This document shows positions 1-12,000 of a DNA stretch of 64,000 nt, piece by piece. Made by a program: the position numbers and the translations under genes. Origin of the DNA: Rebecca billardiae RCC1528. Lineage: Eukaryota > Haptophyta. Within the stretch, counting starts at the first letter, position 1. Every line of letters starts with the position of its first letter. The notes beneath the pieces were generated by a model. That model had not been told where the DNA came from and ran no database searches. It saw only the letters and a list, made by a program, of their open reading frames with translations. The stretch covers positions 806,001 through 870,000 of the forward strand of contig OZ251225.1 in the NCBI GenBank assembly GCA_965240325.2. The letters are read 5' to 3'.

Positions 1-3000
1 CGGCGGAGGCGGCGGCCGCGCCCACCGCCGCCGCGTCCGCGGCCGCGAGCTCGGTCGCGGGCGCGCCGAGCGTGGCGTTGAGCGCGCTCAGCAGCGCGGC
101 GCTCTCGGCAGCGCCCACGCCCGTCGTCGCCGCCGCCGCGCCGATCGCCGCCGCCTGCGCCAGCGCGCTCAGCTGCATCTCGCCCGTCGCGAGCGCCGCC
201 GGCGGCGCGGCGCTCACAACCGCCTGCAGCGTGAAGGTGGCGTGTGCGCGCGACTCCGCCTCCTGCAGGGCGCCCGCGCGCGCGGCGCCCGCGCTGAGCT
301 GGAGGAGCGAGAGCGAGACGGCCGCCTCCGCGGCGAGGGACGCGTTGGCGGGCGCGGGGCCGCCCAGCTCCGCGGCGATCGCGCCGGCGAGCTGCAGCGA
401 GCGAGTCGTGTCGCCCGCTGCGAGCGCGAGCTGTGCGCGCGCCACCGCCGCGCTCACGGCCGCGTCTGCCACCGCGCCGCCCGAGCCGGGCACGGCGGCG
501 TCGGCGGCGTCGGCGCGGAGCGAATACACGCGCACGAATGCCGCCGCGCGCGCGCTCGCGCCGAGCGCGTCCGCCACGCGCACGTACAGCGTGCGGTTGC
601 CCGCGGGCAGCAGCGCGAGCGCGTGCGCCGAGCGCTGCGCCGCGCCGAGCGCCGCGGCCGCGCCCTCGTCCGCGGCCGCGTGCGAGAAGGCGTAGCTGAG
701 CGGCAGGTCGTCCGCGTCGTCGTCCGTCCAGCTGTCCGCGCGCAGCGCGAACACGGTGAGCGCCGCGATCCCGCGCTCCGGCGAGACCGCCAGCCCGCCG
801 CCGTGCGGCGGCCGGTTGACCACCACGACCAGCTCCGCGACCGCCGCGCGGCCGGCCGCGCCGTCCGCGCGCCGCGTCGCGCGCACCTCGAACGCGTAGG
901 TCGCGCCCGGGCTGAGCGCGCCGCTGCGGAAGCCGAGCGCGGGCTGCGCAGCGCCCGTCGTCGTGACGGCGGACGTGTCCGCTAGCTCGAGCGGCGCGGG
1001 CGCGCGCGCGCCGCCCGCGCCCACGAGCCACGCGCGCCACACAAAGTCGTGCGCCGCCTCCGCGTCCGCGCCGTCGGCGAGCTCGGCGTCCGCGGCGGCG
1101 TCGATGGTGGCGCGGAGGACGAGGCGGCCGCTGCTGCGCTCCCACGTGGGCGCGACCTTGCGCGTGCCGAGTGGCACGAGGCGCAGCGCCGGCAGCGGCG
1201 CCGATGCCGCCGCCACGTCCACCCTTGCCTCCGCCTCCGCGGGCGCGAGCGCGGGCGTGCCGGGCGCGGACACGAGCACGCGCACGAGATACGCCGCGCC
1301 GTGCGGCAGCGCGCCCGGCGGCAGCAGCAGCGTGGGCGAGGTGGCGTTGGCGAGGTCGAGCTCGACGGGCGCGCCGTCGGACGCGCGCGCCACCGCCCAC
1401 GCGAACGCGAGCCCGCCGCCCGCCGCCTCGTTCGGGTTGGCCGAGGCGGAGGCGTCCAGCCGCACCGCGTCGGCGCCGCCCACGCGCGCGGCGCTCGGCG
1501 TGAGCGCGGCGCGCAGCGGCAGGTACGGCACGCGCAGCGAGACGTCGGCGCTCGCGCTGAGCTCGGGCGCGGCGGCCATTGTCGCGAGCACGCGCAGCGT
1601 GTACGCGTGCCCCGCGCTCAGCGACCACGGCGGCAGCCGCAGCGTCGCGCCGGCGGCGTCGCTCAGGTCGGGCACGCGCGGCGCCGCGGCACTCGGCGCG
1701 GCCATGCCGCTGCGGTCGACGTCGTCGTCGCGCGTCACGTTGAGCACCGCCCAGCCGAAGCGCACCTGCGCGGAGAGCGTGGATGGCCAGCACGGGGACA
1801 GACCGACGTTCGCCGAGAGACGCACGGCGCTGCCCGCGCGCGCGAGCACGCCCGACGACCGCCCATCCACCTCGACGCTCGGGCCGTCCGGCGGCGCGCG
1901 CGCCACGGCGTGCGTCGCGGGCGCGGACGCGATGCCGAGCGCGGAGGTGAGGACGAGGGAGAAGACGAAGCCGCCCTCGGCGCCGAGCGCGGACGGGCCG
2001 AGCTCGAGCACCGCCTGCGTCGGCGGCAGCGCCTCGAGCAACGCCGACAACGCCGCCACCGTCGCGGCAGGCGGCGGGTCTGCCGCGAGCGGCGCCACGC
2101 GCCACTCAAAGGAGAGAGGCAAGACACCGCCTCCGCCGCCCACGCCGCCGACGAGGCGGAGGGCGGCGCCGGCGCACGTCGGTAATGCGCGCGCGCCGGA
2201 CACGCTTGCGATGGGCGCGGCGCACGCTGAGCTCACGCCGCACGGGGCGTCCGCCGAGATCACCACGCTCGCCGCAGCCGCGTACGCGTGCGCCGCGCAC
2301 GGCGCTGCGGGCGCGCGCGCCGCGCACGCGACGTGGGCGATGACCCCAGCGCGCACGCCCACGCGGTCGCCCGGCCGGACGAGCGAGGCCGCGCGCAGGT
2401 TCACGACGAGCGAGCGGTCGTCCCGCCAGTAGCACTGCCGCTCGCGTGCGCCGCCGTGGGCCGCCTCGGCCGCGGCCGCGTCGCCGGCCACGAGGCCGAG
2501 CGTCTCGTCGTCGAGCAGCGGCGCGCATCGCGCCAGCCCGGCGTTCAGCCCGCCGCGGTCGGTCGGCGCGTCGAAGCGGAGGACGAGGCTGGTGGCGCTC
2601 GCGTCGAACTCGGCGGACTCGAGCGCCGGCGCGGCGAGAGGTGGCGGCGGCGGCGGTGCCGAGGGTGGCGGCGGCGGCGGCGGGCCTGGCGGCGGGCTCG
2701 GCGGCGGCAGCGGAGGCTTGCGCGGAGGCGGCGCGCTTGGCGGTGGCGGTGACGCGCCCGAGGGCGGCGCCGATGGCGGAGGCGAGGGCGGGTCCAAAGC
2801 ACGGAGGCTTGGGGGCGGGGACGGCGGCGGGGACGGCGGCAGGCTCGAGGGCTGTGCCGGAGACGGCTGCGGCGGCGGGAACGGCGGCGGCGCGGACGGC
2901 AGAACGGCCGGAGGTGGGCTCGGCGGTGGCGACGGTGGCGGTGACCGCATCGGGCGCGGCGGCGAGGGTGGCGGCGATGGCGGTGGCGACGGCGGTGCGC

Positions 3001-6000
3001 GCGGAGGCGGTGGTTGTGGCGGTGGAGAACGCAGCAGGCCCGGTGGCCAGCTCGGCGGCGGCACTGGTGGCGGCGAAGGTGGCAGAGCAGGCGGCGCGCT
3101 CGGCGGTGGCCTGGACGGTGGCAACGGCGGAGGGCTTGGTGGCGGGTGCCGTGGCATGGAAGGCGGTCGCGACGGCGGCAGTGGCGGCATCGCCATGCCC
3201 GGGGGTTGCGACGGTGGCAGGAACGGTGGCAGCGACGGCGGTGGCGTCGGCGGCAGCGACGGGGGCGCAGACGGCGGCGGCAAGGGCGGCGGGCTGGGCG
3301 GCCGCAATGGGAAGGGCGCTGGAGGTGGGCTCGGCGGCGGCGATGGCGGGAACGAGGGCTGCGTGCTTGGCGGGGTAGACGGCGGCAGCGAGGGCGGTGG
3401 CGTGGGCGGCGGGGAGGGCAGCGGCGGCAAAGGTGGTGGACTGGGGGGCGGCGATGGCGGCGGCGAAGGTGGTGGGCTTGGCGGCGGTGATGGTGGCAGC
3501 GATGGAGGCGGTGACAGCGGGGGGGGGCTGGAAGGCGGGAACGGTGGCGGCGATGGGGGCGGAGAAGGCAGCGGAGCGGGCGGTGGCGGGCGTGGTGGAG
3601 GGCTGGGCGGTGGCAATGGCGGCGGCGAATGCAGTGGGCTTGGAGGTGGGCTCGGCGGCGGGCTCGGCGTCAGTGCCGGCGGCAGCGATGGCGGCGGCCT
3701 TGGCGGCACCGACGGTGGCGGTGATGGCGGCGGCGACGAAGGCGGTGCTGGCAGTGGCTGGGCCGGCGGCGGGCTTGGCGGCGGCGACGGCGGCGGCAAA
3801 GGCGGTGGGCTGGGCGGTGGCGATGGTGGCGATGATGGAGGCGGCGAAGGCCGGGGGCTTGGAGGCGGAAACGGGGGCGGCGATGGCGGCGGTGACGGCG
3901 GCGGTGCAGGCGGTGGCGGGCGTGGCCGCGGGCTCGGCGGTGGGGACGGCGGTGGCACCGACGGTGGCGGTGATGGTGGTGGCGATGGTGGTACCGACGG
4001 TGGCGGTGACGGTGGCGGCGCAGGCGGTGGCGGGCCTGGTGGCGGGCTCGGCGGTGGGGCCGGCGACGGCACTGGAGGCGGGCTCGGCGGCGGCGATGGC
4101 GGCACCGACGGTGGCGGTGATGGTGGTGGCGCCGGCGGTGGCGGGCCTGGCGGCGGGCTCTGCGGTAGCGAAGGCGGCGGCACCGGCGGCGGGCTCGGCG
4201 GCGGGGACGGCGAATCTGATGGCGGTGGCGAAGGTGGCAGTGCCGGCGGGGGCGCCGTTCGCGGCGGGCTCGGCGGTGGCGAAGGCGGCGGCACCGGAGG
4301 CGGGCTCGGCGGCGGCGATGGCGGCACCGACGGTGGCGGTGACGGTGGTGGCGCCGGCGGTGGCAGGCCTGGCGGCGGGCTCGGCGGTGGGGATGGCGGC
4401 GGCGATGGCGGCGGGCTCGGCGGCGGGGATGGCAGCACCGACGGTGGCGGTGATGGTGGCGGCGCCGGCGGCGGCAGGCCGGGCAGCGGGCTCGGAGGCG
4501 GCGATGGCGGCGGCGATGGCGACGGGCTCGGCGGCGGCGTTGGTGGCACCGACGGTGGCGGTGATGGTGGTGGCGCCGGCGGCGGCGGCGCGGGCGGCGG
4601 GCTCGGCAGCGGCGATGGCGGCGGCGATGGCGGCGGGCTCGGCGGCGGGAATGGCGGCACTGACGGTGGCGGTGATGGTGGCGGCGCCGGCGGCGGCGGC
4701 GCGGGTGGCGGGCTGGGCGGCGGCGATGGCGGCGGCGATGGCGGCGGGCTCGGCGGCGGGAATGGCGGCACTGACGGTGGCGGTGATGGTGGCGGCGCCG
4801 GCGGTGGCGGAGCGGGCGGCGGGCTGGGCGGTGGGGATGGCGGCGGCGATGGCGGCGGGCTCCTCGGCGGCGGGGATGGTGGCACCGACGGTGGCGGTGA
4901 TGGTAGTGGCGCCGGCGGCGGCGGGCCTGGTGGCGGGCTCGGCGGTGGGGATGGCGGCGGCGATGGCGGCGGGCTCGGCGGTGGCGAAGGAGGCGGCACC
5001 AGAGGCGGGTTCGGCGGCGGGGATGGCGGCACCGACGGTGGCGGTGATGGTGGCGGCGCCGGCGGCGGCGGGCCTGGCGGCGGGCTCGGCGGTGGGGATG
5101 GCGGCGGCGATGGCGGCGGGCTCGGCGGCGGCGATGGCGGCACCGACGGTGGCGGTGACGGTGGTGGCGCCGGCGGTGGCGGGCCTGGCGGCGGGCTCGG
5201 CGGCGGCGATGGCGGCGGCGATGGCGGCGGGCTCGGCGGCGGGGATGGCGGCACCGACGGTGGCGGTGATGGTGGCGGCGCCGGCGGCGGCGGTGCGGGC
5301 GGCGGGCTCGGCGGCGGCGATGGCGGCGGCGATGGCGGCGGGCTCGGCGGCGGGGATGGCGGCAACGACGGTGGCGGTGATGGTGGTGGCGCCGGCGGCG
5401 GTGGTGCGGGTGGCGGGCTCGGCGGTGGGGATGGCGGCGGCGATGGCGGCGGGCTCGGCGGCGGCGATGGTGGCACCGACGGTGGCGGTGACGGTGGTGG
5501 CGCCGGCGGCGGCGGGCCTGGCGGCGGGCTGGGCGGTGGGGATGGCGGCGGCACCGGAGGCAGGCTCGGCGGCGGCGATGGCGGCACCGACGGTGGCGGT
5601 GATGGTGGCGGCGCCGGCGGCGGCGGGGCGGGCGGCGGGCTCGGCGGCGGCGATGGCGGCGGCGATGGCGGCGGGCTCGGCGGCGGGGATGGCGGCACCG
5701 ACGGTGGCGGTGATGGTGGCGGCGCCGGCGGCGGCGGTGCGGGCGGCGGGCTCGGCGGCGGCGATGGCGGCGGCGATGGCGGCGGGCTCGGCGGCGGGGA
5801 TGGCGGCCCCGACGGTGGCGGTGATGGTGGTGACGCCGGCGGCGGCGGGCCTGGCGGCGGGCTCGGTGGTGGCGAAGGAGGCGGCACCGGAGGCGGGCTT
5901 GGCGGCGGCGATGGCGGCACCGACGGTGGCGGTGATGGTGGCGGCGCCGGCGGCGGCGGCGCGGGCGGCGGGCTCGGCGGTGGGGATGGCGGCGGCGATG

Positions 6001-9000
6001 GCGGCGGGCTCGGCGGCGGGGATGGCGGCACCGACGGTGGCGGTGACGGTGGTGGCGCCGGCGGCGGCGGGCCTGGCGGCGGGCTGGGCGGTGGGGATGG
6101 TGGCGGCGATGGCGGCGGGCTCGGCGGCGGGGATGGCGGCACCGACGGTGGCGGTGATGGTGGTGGCGCCGGCGGCGGTGGTGCGGGCGGCGGGCTCGGC
6201 GGTGGGGATGGCGGCGGCGATGGCGGCGGGCTCGGCGGCGGGGATGGCGGCACCGACGGTGGCGGTGATGGTGGCGGCGCCGGCGGCGGCGGGCCTGGCG
6301 GCGGGCTCGGTGGTGGCGAAGGAGGCGGCACCGGAGGCGGGCTCGGCGGCGGGGATGGCGGCACCGACGGTGGCGGTGACGGTGGTGGCGCCGGCGGTGG
6401 CGGCGCGGGCGGCGGGCTCGGTGGTGGCGAAGGAGGCGGCACCGGAGGCGGGCTTGGCGGCGGCGATGGCGGCACCGACGGTGGCGGTGATGGTGGCGGC
6501 GCCGGCGGCGGCGGCGCGGGCGGCGGGCTGGGCGGTGGGGATGGCGGCGGCGATGGCGGCGGGCTCGGCGGCGGGGATGGCGGCACCGACGGTGGCGGTG
6601 ATGGTGGCGGCGCCGGCGGCGGCGGTGCGGGCGGCGGGCTCGGCGGCGGCGATGGCGGCGGCGATGGCGGCGGGCTCGGCGGCGGGGATGGCGGCACCGA
6701 CGGTGGCGGTGATGGTGGCGGCGCCGGCGGCGCCGGCGCGGGCGGCGGGCTGGGCGGTGGGGATGGCGGCGGCGATGGCGGCGGGCTCGGCGGCGGGGAT
6801 GGCGGCACCGACGGTGGCGGTGACGGTGGTGGCGCCGGCGGTGGCGGGCCTGGCGGCGGGCTCGGTGGTGGCGAAGGAGGCGGCACCGGAGGCGGGCTTG
6901 GCGGCGGCGATGGCGGCACCGACGGTGGCGGTGATGGTGGCGGCGCCGGCGGCGGCGGCGCGGGCGGCGGGCTCGGCGGTGGGGATGGCGGCGGCGATGG
7001 CGGCGGGCTCGGCGGCGGGGATGGCGGCACCGACGGTGGCGGTGACGGTGGTGGCGCCGGCGGCGGCGGGCCTGGCGGCGGGCTGGGCGGTGGGGATGGT
7101 GGCGGCGATGGCGGCGGGCTCGGCGGCGGGGATGGCGGCACCGACGGTGGCGGTGATGGTGGTGGCGCCGGCGGCGGTGGTGCGGGCGGCGGGCTCGGCG
7201 GTGGGGATGGCGGCGGCGACGGCGGCGGGCTCGGCGGCGGGGATGGCGGCACCGACGGTGGCGGTGACGGTGGTGGCGCCGGCGGTGGCGGGCCTGGCGG
7301 CGGGCTCGGTGGTGGCGAAGGAGGCGGCACCGGAGGCGGGCTCGGCGGCGGGGATGGCGGCACCGACGGTGGCGGTGATGGTGGCGGCGCCGGCGGCGGC
7401 GGGCCTGGCGGCGGGCTCGGTGGTGGCGAAGGAGGCGGCACCGGAGGCGGGCTCGGCGGCGGCGATGGCGGCACCGACGGTGGCGGTGATGGTGGCGGCG
7501 CCGGCGGTGGCGGGCCTGGCGGCGGGCTCGGTGGTGGCGAAGGAGGCGGCACCGGAGGCGGGCTCGGCGGCGGGGATGGCGGCACCGACGGTGGCGGTGA
7601 TGGTGGCGGCGCCGGCGGCGGCGGGCCTGGCGGCGGGCTCGGTGGTGGCGAAGGAGGCGGCACCGGAGGCGGGCTCGGCGGCGGCGATGGCGGCACCGAC
7701 GGTGGCGGTGATGGTGGCGGCGCCGGCGGCGGCGGGGCGGGCGGCGGGCTCGGCGGTGGGGATGGCGGCGGCGATGGCGGCGGGCTCGGCGGCGGGGAGG
7801 GCGGCACCGACGGTGGCGGTGACGGTGGTGGCGCCGGCGGTGGCGGGCCTGGCGGCGGGCTCGGTGGTGGCGAAGGAGGCGGCACCGGAGGCGGGCTTGG
7901 CAGCGGCGATGGCGGCACCGACGGTGGCGGTGATGGTGGCGGCGCCGGCGGCGGCGGGGCGGGCGGCGGGCTCGGCGGTGGGGATGGCGGCGGCGATGGC
8001 GGCGGGCTCGGCGGCGGCGATGGCGGCACCGACGGTGGCGGTGATGGTGGTGGCGCCGGCGGCGGCGGGCCTGGCGGCGGGCTGGGAGGTGGGGATGGCG
8101 GCGGCGATGGCGGCGGGCTCGGCGGCGGGGATGGCGGCACCGACGGTGGCGGTGACGGTGGTGGCGCCGGCGGCGGCGGGCCTGGCGGCGGGCTGGGCGG
8201 TGGGGATGGCGGCGGCGATGGCGGCGGGCTCGGCGGCGGGGATGGCGGCACCGACGGTGGCGGTGATGGTGGCGGCGCCGGCGGCGGCGGGGCGGGCGGC
8301 GGGCTCGGCGGTGGGGATGGCGGCGGCGATGGCGGCGGGCTCGGCGGCGGCGATGGCGGCACCGACGGTGGCGGTGATGGTGGTGGCGCCGGCGGCGGCG
8401 GGCCTGGCGGCGGGCTGGGAGGTGGGGATGGCGGCGGCGATGGCGGCGGGCTCGGCGGCGGCGATGGCGGCACCGACGGTGGCGGTGACGGTGGTGGCGC
8501 CGGCGGCGGCGGGCCTGGCGGCGGGCTGGGCGGTGGGGATGGCGGCGGCGATGGCGGCGGGCTCGGCGGCGGGGATGGCGGCACCGACGGTGGCGGTGAT
8601 GGTGGCGGCGCCGGCGGCGGCGGGCCTGGCGGCGGGCTCGGTGGTGGCGAAGGAGGCGGCACCGGAGGCGGGCTTGGCGGCGGCGATGGTGGCACCGACG
8701 GTGGCGGTGATGGTGGCGGCGCCGGCAGCGGCGGCGCGGGCGGCGGGCTGGGCGGTGGGGATGGCGGCGGCACCGGAGGCAGGCTCGGCGGCGGGGATGG
8801 CGGCACCGACGGTGGCGGTGATGGTGGCGGCGCCGGCGGCGGCGGTGCGGGCGGCGGGCTCGGCGGCGGCGATGGCGGCGGCGATGGCGGCGGGCTCGGC
8901 GGCGGGGATGGCGGCACCGACGGTGGCGGTGATGGTGGCGGCGCCGGCGGCGGCGGCGCGGGCGGCGGGCTGGGCGGTGGGGATGGCGGCGGCGATGGCG

Positions 9001-12000
9001 GCGGGCTCGGCGGCGGGGATGGCGGCACCGACGGTGGCGGTGACGGTGGTGGCGCCGGCGGTGGCGGGCCTGGCGGCGGGCTCGGTGGTGGCGAAGGAGG
9101 CGGCACCGGAGGCGGGCTTGGCGGCGGCGATGGCGGCACCGACGGTGGCGGTGATGGTGGCGGCGCCGGCGGCGGCGGCGCGGGCGGCGGGCTCGGCGGT
9201 GGGGATGGCGGCGGCGATGGCGGCGGGCTCGGCGGCGGGGATGGCGGCACCGACGGTGGCGGTGACGGTGGTGGCGCCGGCGGCGGCGGGCCTGGCGGCG
9301 GGCTGGGCGGTGGGGATGGTGGCGGCGATGGCGGCGGGCTCGGCGGCGGGGATGGCGGCACCGACGGTGGCGGTGATGGTGGTGGCGCCGGCGGCGGTGG
9401 TGCGGGCGGCGGGCTCGGCGGTGGGGATGGCGGCGGCGATGGCGGCGGGCTCGGCGGCGGGGATGGCGGCACCGACAGTGGCGGTGACGGTGGTGGCGCC
9501 GGCGGTGGCGGCCCTGGCGGCGGGCTCGGTGGTGGCGAAGGAGGCGGCACCGGAGGCGGGCTCGGCGGCGGGGATGGCGGCACCGACGGTGGCGGTGATG
9601 GTGGCGGCGCCGGCGGCGGCGGGCCTGGCGGCGGGCTCGGTGGTGGCGAAGGAGGCGGCACCGGAGGCGGGCTCGGCGGCGGCGATGGCGGCACCGACGG
9701 TGGCGGTGATGGTGGCGGCGCCGGCGGCGGCGGGGCGGGCGGCGGGCTCGGCGGTGGGGATGGCGGCGGCGATGGCGGCGGGCTCGGCGGCGGGGAGGGC
9801 GGCACCGACGGTGGCGGTGACGGTGGTGGCGCCGGCGGTGGCGGGCCTGGCGGCGGGCTCGGTGGTGGCGAAGGAGGCGGCACCGGAGGCGGGCTCGGCG
9901 GCGGCGATGGCGGCACCGACGGTGGCGGTGATGGTGGTGGCGCCGGCGGCGGCGGGCCTGGCGGCGGGCTGGGAGGTGGGGATGGCGGCGGCGATGGCGG
10001 CGGGCTCGGCGGCGGGGATGGCGGCACCGACGGTGGCGGTGACGGTGGTGGCGCCGGCGGCGGCGGGCCTGGCGGCGGGCTGGGCGGTGGGGATGGCGGC
10101 GGCGATGGCGGCGGGCTCGGCGGCGGGGATGGCGGCACCGACGGTGGCGGTGATGGTGGCGGCGCCGGCGGCGGCGGGCCTGGCGGCGGGCTCGGTGGTG
10201 GCGAAGGAGGCGGCACCGGAGGCGGGCTTGGCGGCGGCGATGGCGGCACCGACGGTGGCGGTGATGGTGGCGGCGCCGGCGGCGGCGGAGCGGGCGGCGG
10301 GCTGGGCGGTGGGGTTGGCGGCGGCGATGGCGGCGGGCTCGGCGGCGGGGATGGCGGCACCGACGGTGGCGGTGATGGTGGCGGCGCCGGCGGTGGCGGG
10401 CCTGGCGGCGGGCTGGGCGGTGGGGATGGCGGCGGCACCGGAGGCGGGCTCGGCGGCGGCGATGGCGGCACCGACGGTGGCGGTGATGGTGGCAGCGCCG
10501 GCGGCGGCGGGCCTGGCGGCGGGCTGGGCGGTGGGGATGGCGGCGGCGATGGCGGCGGGCTCGGCGGCGGGGATGGCGGCACCGACGGTGGCGGTGACGG
10601 TGGTGGCGCCGGCGGTGGCGGGCCTGGCGGCGGGCTCGGTGGTGGCGAAGGAGGCGGCACCGGAGGCGGGCTCGGCGGCGGGGATGGCGGCGCCGACGGT
10701 GGCGGTGACGGTGGTGGCGCCGGCGGTGGCGGTCCTGGCGGCGGGCTCGGTGGTGGCGAAGGAGGCGGCACCGGAGGCGACCTCGGCGGCGGGGATGGCG
10801 GCACCGACGGTGGCGGTGATGGTGGCGGCGCCGGCGGTGGCGGAGCGGGCGGCGGGCTGGGCGGTGGGGATGGCGGCGGCGATGGCGGCGGGCTCGGCGG
10901 CGGGGATGGCGGCACCGACGGCGGCGGTGACGGCGGTGGCAGTGGCGGCGGCGGAGCTGGTGGTGGGCTCGGCGGCGGAGACGGTGGCGGAGACGGTGGG
11001 CCGATGGGCGGCAGGCTCGGTGGGAGCGACGGTGGCGGTGATGGCGGTGGCGACGGCGGCGGCGACGGTGGCGGGCTCGGTGGCGGCGACGGCGGTGGTG
11101 GGCTTGGCGGCGGTGATGGTGGCGGTGATGGCGGCGGGCTTGGCGGTAGCAATGGCGGCGGCGGGCTCGGCGGCGGCGACGGCGGCGGCGATGGCGGTGG
11201 GCTCGGCGGTGGCAATGGCGGCGGTGGGCTCGGCGGTGGCATCGGCGGTGGCGACGGTGGCGGGCTCGGTGGCGGCGACGGCGGTGGTGGGCTCGGCGGC
11301 GGTGATGGTGGCGGTGATGGCGGCGGGCTCGGCGGTAGCAATGGCGGCGGCGGGCTCGGCGGCGGTGACGGCGGCGGCGATGGCGGTGGGCTCGGCGGTG
11401 GCAATGGTGGCGGTGGGCTCGGCGGCGGCGACGGCGGTGGCGACGGTGGCGGGCTCGGTGGCGGCGACGGCGGTGGTGGGCTCGGCGGCGGTGATGGTGG
11501 CGGTGATGGCGGCGGGCTCGGCGGTAGCAATGGCGGCGGCGGGCTCGGCGGCGGTGACGGCGGCGGCGATGGCGGTGGGCTCGGCGGTGGCAATGGCGGC
11601 GGTGGGCTCGGCGGCGGCGACGGCGGTGGCGACGGTGGCGGGCTCGGTGGCGGCAACGGCGGTGGTGGGCTCGGCGGTGGGGATGGTGGCGGTGATGGCG
11701 GCGGGCTCGGTGGCGGCGATAGTGGCGGTGGGGCCGGCGGTGGCGACGGTGGCGGCGATGGTGGCGGGCTCGGCGGTGGTGGGCTCGGCGGCGGCGATGG
11801 TGGCGGCGATGGCGGTGGGCTTGGTGGTGGCAATGGCGGCGGTGGGCTCGGCGGCGGCATCGGCGGTGGCGACGGTGGCGGGCTCGGCGGCGGCGACGGC
11901 GGTGGTGGGATCGGCGGCGGCGACGGCGGCGGCGATGGCGGTGGGCTCGGCGGTGGCAATGGTGGCGGTGGGCTCGGCGGCGGCGACGGCGGTGGCGACG

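Noticed and set aside
3950-10990. Regular repeats suggesting a CRISPR array or satellite
   Set aside because: No spacers; units are contiguous, in frame and coding, in a eukaryotic gene.
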